Positions 6,676 through 14,892 of a stretch of 22,427 nucleotides of DNA are shown piece after piece. Position 1 is the stretch's first letter. Each line of letters opens with the position of its first letter. This DNA is from Deferribacteraceae bacterium (GTDB taxonomy: Bacteria; Chrysiogenota; Deferribacteres; Deferribacterales; JAISNW01), in NCBI GenBank assembly GCA_031278965.1, contig JAITJJ010000018.1, positions 1 to 22,427 of the forward strand, written 5' to 3'. Under the pieces are notes generated by a model that saw nothing but the letters and a program-made list of their open reading frames with translations, was not told the DNA's origin and searched no databases. The translations under genes were made by a program, and so were the position numbers.

Positions 6676-8265
6676 ATGAAAAAGAGCTTTATAGAAAATA
6701 CAGAGTGCGGACTATTAAAAAACAGGAGATGGGCGGCTTTCTCTCTCTTTGAGCTTGCCATAGTCCTTGTGGTTATGGGGCTTATAGCCGCCATATCCGC
6801 CCGGGCTATCCCCACCCTTAACCAGCAGAGCAGGGCTATAGAGCTGGGTTCTGAATTGCGGAATTATACGGAGTCCGTTCTGGGAAGGGCGGTGGCGGAA
6901 CGCTCTTTTCAAAAACCGGATAACTTTTCAGCCGTGAACTTCCCCCATTACAACAATTATACGGATTCCAACGGCAATAACTGGGGGTATATAGTAGCCA
7001 GGGATATGACATCTCCGGAGAGTATCTGCTCGCTTGATCCGAAAAAGAAGATCTTGGTCATCCACTGCAACGTTCCCCTTGCCTCCTGCAACACCGGCAG
7101 TGCAGTTGAAAGCTTTGTGGAGGATGTGGCGCTTGTAATGTTCTCCTCCGATGATACTTTTAAAGAACGGGTGAGATTTTATACAAGAATGGTTGAATTG
7201 AACCCCACAAACTATTCCATGAGTATTGATGAAGCTATTCGGAATGAAACTCAGTCTCCCGCAGCTGTAAGTCTCAGCAGTGCCAGTTACAATGACAATG
7301 CTGATGCATATAACGCTGTTATAATGAAGATAGGCGCTCCCGCCAATAAAGACCCGGTGGACGACACCGTTCTGGAATACACCTATCAGGAAGTCTGGGA
7401 TAGGTTGGGTTGCCCCCCCGTTCGCTCCATGACTGAAGGAGATGTGCTTTCTACCCGCGGAGCAAACTACGCTGTTGTGGATATGCTCTATGATTTTGTA
7501 CCGGTTCCCATAAACTTTCTGGATGCCCCCGGAGCGGAATACTGCTTTGAAACCTACGAAGGCCGCTCCCCCGACTTCGGTTTGGCGCAGACCTATGAGC
7601 GGGACGTATGGAGTGCGAGCAGTGAATCCAGCTACAAAAACAGCGGAACCGGTTACGCCGCCGGCGGTGGTGTAGATTCCGCGTCAATAGCAATGAACAG
7701 CAGAAACTCCAATTATTGCAACCGCGCAAACAACCGGATGCCCACCGTTAATAACTGCAGCGGGCTCAGAGCGGAGATTAAGTGGGAAGGTTCCCGAATT
7801 AACTTCCCCAAATGGTATAAAGATGAGATGAAAACTACCTATGCGTATAAAATCACCACAACGGGTACGGGTTCAAATCTTAAAATAAATGAATATACAG
7901 AGTTAACTACTCCTCAGGAACTATGGGCGTTCGATGACAGAGACGATTCGGGCAACAGAAACAGCACTCCTTATACAAACGGTTACGGTTTCAAAAAATG
8001 GTTTCTCTGCGGCGGGAACGGTTCTTGGGATGAACTTAAAATTGGCGGGAATACGGATCTTGACGACTATGAAATCCGTTTGCGACCCGGTTACAGGGGA
8101 AGTGATGTGACCGATTTTTACAGGATAAACAACCGTTCTTTTAAGGCGTATGCCCGCATCCCCGGCAGCCGCGCCATATATAAACAGTCTTTTACCATGA
8201 CTGTGCGCGGCACTACACTTTTCTATGAATACGGCTGGCCTGTCAACCCGGCTGAGCCTGAGTAA
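6676..8265 (+). CDS. Large prepilin-like protein 3 (class III signal, 529 aa)
   Basis: The longest of the four. A 21-residue leader containing KNRR precedes AA-FSLFELAIVLVVMGLIAAISA: cleavage is expected before Phe22, with Ala at -1 and Glu at +5. The roughly 480-residue ectodomain is rich in Asn, Ser, Tyr and Gly, has eight cysteines in the mature part, and contains a Gly/Ser/Asn-rich stretch around residues 315-355. Its C-terminus (SFTMTVRGTTLFYEY) looks like closing beta strands. It follows the second gene by 42 nt, with a GGAG ribosome-binding site before the ATG. No family is recognised. A surface-exposed adhesive or structural role is only a guess from the size and composition. Confidence 0.85.
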   Translation: MKKSFIENTECGLLKNRRWAAFSLFELAIVLVVMGLIAAISARAIPTLNQQSRAIELGSELRNYTESVLGRAVAERSFQKPDNFSAVNFPHYNNYTDSNGNNWGYIVARDMTSPESICSLDPKKKILVIHCNVPLASCNTGSAVESFVEDVALVMFSSDDTFKERVRFYTRMVELNPTNYSMSIDEAIRNETQSPAAVSLSSASYNDNADAYNAVIMKIGAPANKDPVDDTVLEYTYQEVWDRLGCPPVRSMTEGDVLSTRGANYAVVDMLYDFVPVPINFLDAPGAEYCFETYEGRSPDFGLAQTYERDVWSASSESSYKNSGTGYAAGGGVDSASIAMNSRNSNYCNRANNRMPTVNNCSGLRAEIKWEGSRINFPKWYKDEMKTTYAYKITTTGTGSNLKINEYTELTTPQELWAFDDRDDSGNRNSTPYTNGYGFKKWFLCGGNGSWDELKIGGNTDLDDYEIRLRPGYRGSDVTDFYRINNRSFKAYARIPGSRAIYKQSFTMTVRGTTLFYEYGWPVNPAEPE

Positions 8266-8274
8266 GGGGGACAG

Positions 8275-9477
8275 ATGAAAACCAATGTAAAAACTGATTT
8301 TAAGAGAGGATACACTCTTCTGGAGATAGCTGTTTCCCTTACCATTATAGGGATTCTGGTGGCAATAGCCGCGGCAAGCGTTATCCCAATGTCTACGGTG
8401 CGGAAGCTGAATGAGTTTAAGCTAGCCTCAGACCGCGCTATGGAGTGGGTGGATCGCTATGCTATGGAAAACCGCCGCCTGCCGAACCCTGATACCTTTC
8501 AGGCCTGGGCGGATAACAACACCGGGGATCTAATCCTTGAATACCATGTGAACTCAAATATTGCATCCTTTAACCTCCCTGAGATGTATCTCGGCTACAA
8601 GATAAACCATAGCGAACCATCCAACCTTGTGCCTATTAAGATAGATGACGATAACAGTACCAAAGAGGACTATGCCTATTATATTGACGCCCGCTTTCCG
8701 GGTGAGAAGGCAAGCACCGGCGCCTATCGGCAGGTTAAACGTTATTACCCGTTCTTAAAACTCATGGGCAACGGGGTTCAGAATAACTATGTGCGTATCA
8801 TAACATCCACCCTTCCAAAAGGAAGGAGGTTGCAACCTTATACAGCGGATATTCTGATAGGAGGCGGCGTTACGGCTAAAAATGCCAACCCTTCCGACTG
8901 CAACCTGGGAAGAAAACTGCAAATTGCAGTTGGCATCCGTGCCCCAGCCGAATGGCATCCATTCTTCAGCTCAAAATATCACGGGACTTGGGATACCATC
9001 AAATATGTAGCAGAGATATTTCCGCCGGAAGTGTTCCTTATGGGCACGGACTGCACCGGCGGACAAAGCAACACGGGAACAGTATGCGATCCCAAAACCT
9101 TAAAGCCTGTTGTCAATATCCCTGATAGCGCATGGGTTGAACTTACTAACTGCGGAGTAAGCCCTGCCGTAAACCCAACCGACTATACATACACGATCAA
9201 ATCTGTGGCAACCAATCCTAACGCAGTTTACAAATCCGATAATACATCCGCCGCCGCTTTTATGAAGGGGAAGATCCCGCCGTATCTGAGGGATTTTAAC
9301 ATGAGATATACTTATATTGATACTGACTATCCTCTGAACAAATTCAACTATATCTATATCGGTTCCCACTTTTATTTTGAGATCTTTGTGCGGGATAAAA
9401 ACAATAACAACGTGATAACACAGAAATCCCTGCGGGTAAACTTGGATCCCGTAAGAGGCGTCTATCCGCCGAGGTAA
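8275..9477 (+). CDS. Large prepilin-like protein 4 (class III signal, 400 aa)
   Basis: The N-terminus MKTNVKTDFKRG-YTLLEIAVSLTIIGILVAIAAASVIP is a textbook prepilin signal: Lys/Arg leader, Gly at -1, aromatic +1, Glu at +5 and a hydrophobic helix. Just after the helix, the alpha-helical stretch with NRRLPNPDTFQAWADN resembles the region of GspG/PilA-type pseudopilins where the globular domain starts. The roughly 360-residue ectodomain has four cysteines and ends in a beta-strand-like segment (YFEIFVRDKNNN...VNLD). It starts 9 nt after the third gene, with an A/G-rich ribosome-binding site (AAGGGGGA). It is the last gene of the unit and is followed by an inverted repeat. No family is recognised. 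Confidence 0.85.
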   Translation: MKTNVKTDFKRGYTLLEIAVSLTIIGILVAIAAASVIPMSTVRKLNEFKLASDRAMEWVDRYAMENRRLPNPDTFQAWADNNTGDLILEYHVNSNIASFNLPEMYLGYKINHSEPSNLVPIKIDDDNSTKEDYAYYIDARFPGEKASTGAYRQVKRYYPFLKLMGNGVQNNYVRIITSTLPKGRRLQPYTADILIGGGVTAKNANPSDCNLGRKLQIAVGIRAPAEWHPFFSSKYHGTWDTIKYVAEIFPPEVFLMGTDCTGGQSNTGTVCDPKTLKPVVNIPDSAWVELTNCGVSPAVNPTDYTYTIKSVATNPNAVYKSDNTSAAAFMKGKIPPYLRDFNMRYTYIDTDYPLNKFNYIYIGSHFYFEIFVRDKNNNNVITQKSLRVNLDPVRGVYPPR

Positions 9478-9947
9478 CCAAGAAACCTCCGCCGTTTCTG
9501 TAAATTCCCCTTCATGGAGTGAAAGGGAATTTACGGCGGGCGGGAAATTATTCCCCTCTGCGGCAAGCGCTGCCCGCTTGATCATACTTTTAGCTCTTGA
9601 TACTAATGGCGTTCCGACATTTTCAACTGCAGAAGTCAATAAGTAAAGCAAAGGCTGCACAAAAAATCGCCCGACGTGCGGAAAGTACCCCCTGCGGATG
9701 GGTAACTTTCAAAAATGGAGTTATTGAGAGTCGGGGTGAGTCTTATCCCGTTCAAATGTAGGCGGCACCCGCATAATACCCGCCTTGCCCCATCTTTTAC
9801 ATACGAAACAACATAAAGAATACTTGTTCTCATATTTGCTCAAGTAATCTTCCATAGAGAAAAATATCGCTTGTTCCCGTTTTTTCCCCTGCAACGCTCT
9901 TTAAGTTTTTAAGCAGCAGACAAGCCGCTTTCCTAAGCAGAGCAAGC
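9478..9947. other. Gene-free 470-bp spacer at the convergent end of two operons
   Basis: The prepilin-like unit (plus) and the trp operon (minus) converge here. I see no supported gene. The left end has a strong inverted repeat (9489-9539) and a small one, GGGAA-ATTA-TTCCC (9542-9555). Two minus-strand open frames (ends at 9636 and within the neighbouring gene) overlap in different frames and lack ribosome-binding sites, so they may be remnants of a dispersed element. Near the trpA end, AAGCAGC and GCCGCTT (9910-9929) can form a 7-bp stem with one G-U pair, without a T-run. Confidence 0.55.
9489..9539. terminator. Inverted repeat after the prepilin-like unit, possible terminator
   Basis: GTAAATTCCC (9500-9509) and GGGAATTTAC (9525-9534) are exact complements. 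TTC/GAA pair further in, and CCGCC/GGCGG (9489-9493 and 9535-9539) can extend the stem outward across a bulge. It lies 11 nt after the last stop codon of the unit. No T-run follows, so a Rho-independent mechanism is uncertain. Confidence 0.4.
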
Positions 9948-10709
9948 CTATCCTTTCATAGATCGGACATATTTCTTTAGTTTCTCCGCCGTATCTGCGC
10001 TGTTTTCAGCAATAATATTAACTATGGCGCTGCCGACTATTATGCCGTCGGCATACTGCAGGAGCTCCGCCGCCTGTTTCGGGGTATTTATGCCAAAGCC
10101 CACCGCTGCCGGAATATCCGTTTGCCTCTTTATTGCGTCTATTACAGAGCGGATATCTCTGTTTACGGAGGTGCGCACCCCTGTCACCCCCATAGAGGAC
10201 ACGACATATATAAATCCTCGGGCGGATTTTGCAATATTTGCAATCCTGCGGACGGATGTGGGAGCAACAAGGGTTATAACCTCTATTCCGTATTTTTGTG
10301 TATGTGAGAGCACCTCCCCCGCCTCCTCAAACGGAACATCGGGGAGGATCACCCCGCTTATCCCGCTTTCAGAGCATCTTTTAAAAAAAGAATCATAACC
10401 GCAGCTGAAAATAGGGTTTGCATACGACATAAATAAAAGCGGGATTTTAACCTTATCCTTTAGTTCCGCCATCATTTCAAAGATTCCGTCTGGAGTTGTG
10501 CCGGAGGAGAGAGAGCGCAGAGTAGCGTTTTGGATTGTTTCGCCTTCGGCTATCGGATCGGAAAAAGGGATGCCGATCTCTATTATATCCGCTCCCCCAT
10601 CCTGAAGAGCAAGGATATATTCGGCGGTCTTTTCCAAATCCGGATCCCCCGCCATAAGATAGGCTATAAACGCTTTTTTACCCTTAAATGCCTCTGTTAT
10701 CTTACTCAT
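9948..10709 (-). CDS. trpA: Tryptophan synthase alpha subunit
   Basis: This 253-aa TIM-barrel subunit cleaves indole-3-glycerol phosphate to indole and glyceraldehyde 3-phosphate and passes indole to TrpB. Motifs seen are AYLMAGDPD, EIGIPFSDPIAEGETIQ (with the catalytic Glu49 equivalent), ILPDVPFEE, GFIYVVSSMGVTG, GFGINTPKQ and the phosphate-binding GSAIV. The residue aligned with E. coli Asp60, the second catalytic acid, is Glu here (AEG instead of ADG). It starts inside the end of trpB (8-nt overlap) and is the last gene of the operon. No clear intrinsic terminator follows. Confidence 0.95.
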   Translation of the reverse strand: MSKITEAFKGKKAFIAYLMAGDPDLEKTAEYILALQDGGADIIEIGIPFSDPIAEGETIQNATLRSLSSGTTPDGIFEMMAELKDKVKIPLLFMSYANPIFSCGYDSFFKRCSESGISGVILPDVPFEEAGEVLSHTQKYGIEVITLVAPTSVRRIANIAKSARGFIYVVSSMGVTGVRTSVNRDIRSVIDAIKRQTDIPAAVGFGINTPKQAAELLQYADGIIVGSAIVNIIAENSADTAEKLKKYVRSMKG

Positions 10710-11892
10710 TTATATCCTCCCCCCGATACCTTGCTATCGCCGCAGCATCTTTATCTCCGCGCCCGGAGAGACAGATAATGATATTCTCATCTTTTGGCAC
10801 ATCCTTTGCAATTTTCATGGCATAAGCCACCGCGTGAGCGGATTCAACGGCGGGGATAATCCCTTCTGTGCGGGATAGGTAATAAAAAGCATTTACAGCT
10901 TCCCCGTCTGTTACCGGATAATATTCCGCCCTCCCTGTTTCATAAAGATAGGCGTGCTCAGGACCTATGCCCGGATAGTCAAGCCCGGCGGATATGGAAT
11001 AAACCGGCGCTATCTGGCCGTCCTTATTCTGGCAAAAGAGAGATTTCATCCCATGAAAGATCCCCGTCCGACCTTTGGCAACGGTAGCGGCGTGCCTATC
11101 TGTATCAATGCCGAGCCCCGCGGCTTCACACCCGATAAGCCGCACGCCTTTATCGCCGATAAAGTGATAAAAAGCCCCGATAGCGTTGGAACCGCCGCCT
11201 ACGCAGGCTATTACGGCGGACGGAAGCCGTCCCTCTTTCTCTAATATCTGACTGCGTGCCTCACGGCTTATAATGCTCTGGAAGTCCCTCACAATCTCCG
11301 GAAACGGGTGGGGTCCCATAACAGAGCCCAGCACATAATGAGTATCCGCTACCCTTTTCGTCCACTCCCGCATGGTTTCACTTACAGCGTCTTTTAATGT
11401 CATAGTGCCGGTTGTGACGGTATGGACTTCCGCACCCAGAAGGCGCATACGGTAAACATTCAATGCCTGCCGCTCGGTATCCTCCTTCCCCATAAATATT
11501 TCACAGGATAGTCCTAAAAGAGCCGCCGCCGTGGCAGCCGCCACCCCGTGCTGTCCCGCTCCGGTTTCTGCAATAACCCTTGTTTTCCTCAAAGACCTGG
11601 CCAGCAGCGTTTGCCCCAAAACATTGTTGATCTTATGGGAGCCGGTGTGATTTAAGTCCTCGCGTTTTAGGTATATCTTTCCCCCGCCCAAATCCTCTGT
11701 CATATTCCGAGCGTAATACAGAAGAGATGGGCGTCCGGCATAATCTTTCAGCAAAGTCTCCAATGCATTATTAAAACCGGCATCCTTTTGCGCCCTGCGG
11801 TAACCCTCTTCAAGCTCTGTGAGGGCTTGCATCAATGTTTCGGGAACATACCGTCCTCCGTATATCCCATATCTTCCGGTTTTATTATTCAC
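10702..11892 (-). CDS. trpB: Tryptophan synthase beta subunit
   Basis: This 396-aa PLP enzyme condenses indole and serine to tryptophan. It has the PLP-lysine motif HTGSHKINNVLGQ, the catalytic AETGAGQHGVA segment with its Glu, the phosphate-binding GGGSNAIG and the C-terminal LSGRGDKD. Length and motifs match the TrpB1 class that works with TrpA. The start codon overlaps the trpF stop by 4 nt (ATGA), and its end overlaps trpA by 8 nt, which suggests translational coupling and matched output of the two subunits. Confidence 0.97.
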   Translation of the reverse strand: MNNKTGRYGIYGGRYVPETLMQALTELEEGYRRAQKDAGFNNALETLLKDYAGRPSLLYYARNMTEDLGGGKIYLKREDLNHTGSHKINNVLGQTLLARSLRKTRVIAETGAGQHGVAAATAAALLGLSCEIFMGKEDTERQALNVYRMRLLGAEVHTVTTGTMTLKDAVSETMREWTKRVADTHYVLGSVMGPHPFPEIVRDFQSIISREARSQILEKEGRLPSAVIACVGGGSNAIGAFYHFIGDKGVRLIGCEAAGLGIDTDRHAATVAKGRTGIFHGMKSLFCQNKDGQIAPVYSISAGLDYPGIGPEHAYLYETGRAEYYPVTDGEAVNAFYYLSRTEGIIPAVESAHAVAYAMKIAKDVPKDENIIICLSGRGDKDAAAIARYRGEDINE

Positions 11893-12509
11893 TGTAACCC
11901 CCGCACAATCTGAACAAGCCTTATCATCTTTTCTCTCTCTTTTAATCCGTCCGTCTCTGCCCCGCTGCTTATATCAAAGCAGAACGGTCCTATGCGCGCC
12001 GCTTCCGCCAGATTCGCCTCATTTAACCCGCCCGCAAGGAAAAAAGGGAGTTTTATCTTTTCAGTGACTTTCTTTGCCAGCTCCCATTCAAATGCTCTGC
12101 CTATACCTCCCCGCTTCTCACGGTCAAAGGTATCCAAGAGAATAAAATCCGCCTCACGGGTTTCGCGCGGCTTTCCTCCCATAGGGATCGCTTTGATGAC
12201 AGGCAGTTTAACTCCGGCTTTAAGCCGTTTGATATATGCGTCATCTTCATCCCCGTGAAGCTGAATTATATCTATTATCTCCGCGGAGGAGATTTCCGCA
12301 ATCTTTTCCGCCGTCTCGTTTACAAATACCCCTGCGGCTTTTATATGCGGCTTAAGCCCCGCTTTTAAGTCTGCGGCGGTCTTTATATCCACCCGCCGCC
12401 GGCTTTCGGCAAAGACAAAGCCGATATAATCCGGATCTGCAATATTGGCGGATTCTATATCCTCTCTTCTCCAAAGCCCGCAGATTTTGATGAGAGGTTT
12501 ATCTTTCAT
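11889..12509 (-). CDS. trpF: Phosphoribosylanthranilate isomerase
   Basis: This 206-aa single-domain enzyme performs the Amadori rearrangement of phosphoribosylanthranilate to CdRP. It has the N-terminal KICGL with the catalytic Cys, FILLDTFD with the catalytic Asp, LAGGL, and FDISSGAETDG, the phosphate-binding end of the barrel. It is separate from TrpC here, unlike the enterobacterial TrpCF fusion. It overlaps trpC by 11 nt and trpB by 4 nt. Confidence 0.96.
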   Translation of the reverse strand: MKDKPLIKICGLWRREDIESANIADPDYIGFVFAESRRRVDIKTAADLKAGLKPHIKAAGVFVNETAEKIAEISSAEIIDIIQLHGDEDDAYIKRLKAGVKLPVIKAIPMGGKPRETREADFILLDTFDREKRGGIGRAFEWELAKKVTEKIKLPFFLAGGLNEANLAEAARIGPFCFDISSGAETDGLKEREKMIRLVQIVRGLQ

Positions 12510-13287
12510 TGTAATATTTCAGCCTCTCCACTTCCCTTTTCCGATCGTCTGCCTTCATCAGTATTTCGCCTATCAACGCCGCATCTATCCCGTTTTCTGC
12601 CAGAAGAGCAATATCTTCCGCGCTCCTTATCCCGCTCTCGGCTACAAAGATAACGTCCTTTGACGCCAGCTTCCGCAGCCTTATGCTGTTTTGCAGGTCA
12701 ACCTCAAACGTTTTTAAGTTTCTGTTATTTACGCCGATTATGCGAGCTCCCGCAAGAGCAGCGGTTTTTAACTCACTTTCATTATGAACTTCCGCAAGGA
12801 CGGAGAGCCCAATCTCATCGGCAAGTGCTATGAACTCTTTTAAGCGGCTTTCTTGAAGGATCGCGGCTATCAGGAGGATCGCTTTGGCTCCAATGGCTTT
12901 TGCCTGATATATCTGGTAAGCATCTGTTATAAAATCTTTTCGGAGAACCGGCAGTTTAACCGCCCTTGCAACTCCCTTTAAGCATCCATCGCTTCCGAGA
13001 AAATAGTCGGTTTCTGTCACCACCGAGATTGCGGACGCCCCCCCCGCTTCATAATCCAGAGCTATATCAATATACGGGAAATCGTCCGTAAGCACCCCTT
13101 TTGAAGGAGATGCCCTTTTAATTTCACAGATAAGGGAAATTCCCGGAGATCTAAGCGCCGCTTCAAACTCATATTCGATCAGTTTTATCTCCGCACACCT
13201 ATTTATAAGCTCGGCTTCGGATATTTCCGCCTTATCCCGCTCCAACCGTGCCGCGGCTGCCTGAACAAGTTTGTCAAGGATATTCAC
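12499..13287 (-). CDS. trpC: Indole-3-glycerol-phosphate synthase
   Basis: This TIM-barrel enzyme closes the indole ring (CdRP to indole-3-glycerol phosphate). Motifs are EIKRASPSKG with the catalytic Glu/Lys pair, LRKDFI with the second Lys, LAEVH, GVNNRNLKTF, AESGI and ALIGE. I place the start at GTG 13287 (262 aa, MNILDKLVQ): GGAGG lies just upstream, and this leaves a normal 10-nt gap after the trpD stop. The longer reading from ATG 13347 adds 20 residues unlike the family (KNWKSLSRQRNRH...) and would overlap trpD by 50 nt. Confidence 0.93.
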   Translation of the reverse strand: MNILDKLVQAAAARLERDKAEISEAELINRCAEIKLIEYEFEAALRSPGISLICEIKRASPSKGVLTDDFPYIDIALDYEAGGASAISVVTETDYFLGSDGCLKGVARAVKLPVLRKDFITDAYQIYQAKAIGAKAILLIAAILQESRLKEFIALADEIGLSVLAEVHNESELKTAALAGARIIGVNNRNLKTFEVDLQNSIRLRKLASKDVIFVAESGIRSAEDIALLAENGIDAALIGEILMKADDRKREVERLKYYNER

Positions 13288-13297
13288 ACTCCCTCCG

Positions 13298-14314
13298 TTA
13301 CTGTTGTGTCTGTTGCGTTGCCTTGACAAACTCTTCCAGTTTTTCAAGGGCTTTTCCTCTGTCTATAAGTTCCTGCGCTTTTTTAATGCATTGGCGCAGG
13401 GTTGAATCCCCGTATGCCATATATAGGCAGACAGCGGAGTTTAAAGTAACAATATCGCGTTTCGCTCCCTTTTTGCCGGAGAGAATCAAACGGGCTATCC
13501 CCGCATTGACGGCAGGATCGCCTCCTGCTAAATCCGCAAGGGAACAGCGGGGCAAACCAAACTGTTCCGGTGTTATAAAGTAACTCCCCAGTTTCCCGTT
13601 TGCCACCTCGCATATTGTGGTGCTTCCTGTAACGGTAATCTCATCCAGCCCGTCATGCCCATGAACTACCATAGCCCGCTTGACGCCGAGGTTATTTAAT
13701 ACGTTTGCCAGAGGTTCCACAAGGTTTTCATCGTATACCCCTAAAAGTTGCATAGTGGCTCCCGCAGGGTTTGCAAGTGGCCCCAGTATATTAAAGATAG
13801 TGCGCACTCCAAGCTCTCTGCGCACCGGCGCCACATGCTTCATAGCTGTATGGTAAACGTTGGCAAGCATAAAACAGATCCCGGTTTTTTTCAGCACCTG
13901 CTCGCTGTCAGATGCCGTAAGGTTTATATTCGCCCCCAACGCCTCAAGCACATCCGCACTCCCGCACTTGCTTGACACACTGCGGTTGCCGTGCTTTGCC
14001 ACCTGCACCCCTCCGGCTGCCGCCACAAAAGCTGATACCGTAGATATATTAAAGGAAAAGAGCTCATCCCCGCCTGTGCCCACAATATCAAGCACATCCG
14101 TTTCGGGGGTTAGTTTGGTGCACTTCTCCCGCATAACAATTGCACAGGCGGTGATCTCTTCAATGGTTTCGCCCTTATGCCGCATAGCGGTAAGGAATGA
14201 ACCCATCTGGGCGGGAGTGGCACTCCCTTCCATCATCTCAAACATGACGGAGCGCGCCTCCTCCAGAGTCAGCCCTCCTCCGTTTAACAGGGTATATATA
14301 GCTTCTTTAATCAT
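13298..14314 (-). CDS. trpD: Anthranilate phosphoribosyltransferase
   Basis: This 338-aa enzyme joins anthranilate and PRPP. It shows the family motifs DIVGTGGDE, FNISTVSAFVAAAGG and KHGNRSVSSKCGSADVLEALG (PRPP and anthranilate binding), plus the DE pair in GLDEITVTG that binds magnesium. It is a stand-alone TrpD with no fused glutamine amidotransferase domain. It starts in a 4-nt ATGA overlap with the trpG stop. The other end leaves 10 nt before the GTG of trpC. Confidence 0.97.
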   Translation of the reverse strand: MIKEAIYTLLNGGGLTLEEARSVMFEMMEGSATPAQMGSFLTAMRHKGETIEEITACAIVMREKCTKLTPETDVLDIVGTGGDELFSFNISTVSAFVAAAGGVQVAKHGNRSVSSKCGSADVLEALGANINLTASDSEQVLKKTGICFMLANVYHTAMKHVAPVRRELGVRTIFNILGPLANPAGATMQLLGVYDENLVEPLANVLNNLGVKRAMVVHGHDGLDEITVTGSTTICEVANGKLGSYFITPEQFGLPRCSLADLAGGDPAVNAGIARLILSGKKGAKRDIVTLNSAVCLYMAYGDSTLRQCIKKAQELIDRGKALEKLEEFVKATQQTQQ

Positions 14315-14892
14315 AATTGCCGTCCGCCTATAGAGAGAAAATTTTCAAGGATCACATTCCCGCACCTGGTGAGGATTGATTCTGGGTGGAACTGCAGGCC
14401 GTATATATCATAATCTCTGTGTTTAACCCCCATAACCTCGCCAGAGTTATCTTCGGCGTTTATAAGGAGCTCATCGGGGATTGTATCCCGCTTTGCGGCA
14501 AGGGAGTGATAACGCCCCGCCTCAATGACAGGCGGGAGCCCCCTGAAAATAGGGCTTCCGTTGGCTACCTGTATGAAGGATTTCTTTCCGTGCATAAGCT
14601 CTGCCGCATAGGTCACCGCGGCGCCAAAAACCTCGCAAATTGCCTGATGTCCGAGGCAAACCCCAAGTATTGGGGTTTGCCCTTTAAAGCGGCGGATCGC
14701 CTCTTCACAGATCCCCGCGTCAGAGGGTTTTCCGGGTCCGGGGGAGATGATTATATGAGTTGGGGCAAGCCTTTCCAGATCGGCAATGTTTACGCTGTCA
14801 TTCCTAACCACCGCAATATCCGAATTTATCACCCCTGCCATCTGATAGAGGTTATAGACAAAGCTGTCGTAGTTATCAATTATCAGAATCAT
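14311..14892 (-). CDS. trpG: Anthranilate synthase component II (glutamine amidotransferase)
   Basis: This 193-aa class I amidotransferase supplies ammonia from glutamine to TrpE. It has ILIIDNYDSFVYN at the start, SPGPGKP, the nucleophile loop GVCLGHQ with its Cys, and the LQFHPES motif with the catalytic His and Glu. AGGAGG, which lies inside the end of trpE, is 7 nt before the ATG; the genes overlap by 17 nt. A second role in folate synthesis (as PabA) is possible in organisms lacking pabA, but the operon context points to tryptophan. Confidence 0.95.
   Translation of the reverse strand: MILIIDNYDSFVYNLYQMAGVINSDIAVVRNDSVNIADLERLAPTHIIISPGPGKPSDAGICEEAIRRFKGQTPILGVCLGHQAICEVFGAAVTYAAELMHGKKSFIQVANGSPIFRGLPPVIEAGRYHSLAAKRDTIPDELLINAEDNSGEVMGVKHRDYDIYGLQFHPESILTRCGNVILENFLSIGGRQL

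Noticed and set aside
9100..9660. A 186-codon minus-strand open frame as a gene
   Set aside because: Most of it lies antisense to the fourth prepilin-like gene, it has no ribosome-binding site, and its sequence shows no recognisable domain.
13288..13347. ATG 13347 as the trpC start
   Set aside because: It adds 20 residues unlike the family and overlaps trpD by 50 nt, while GTG 13287 has a GGAGG site and begins at the usual TrpC N-terminus.
13860..14333. A 157-codon plus-strand open frame inside trpD
   Set aside because: It is antisense to a clear trpD with all motifs and has no ribosome-binding site or family resemblance.
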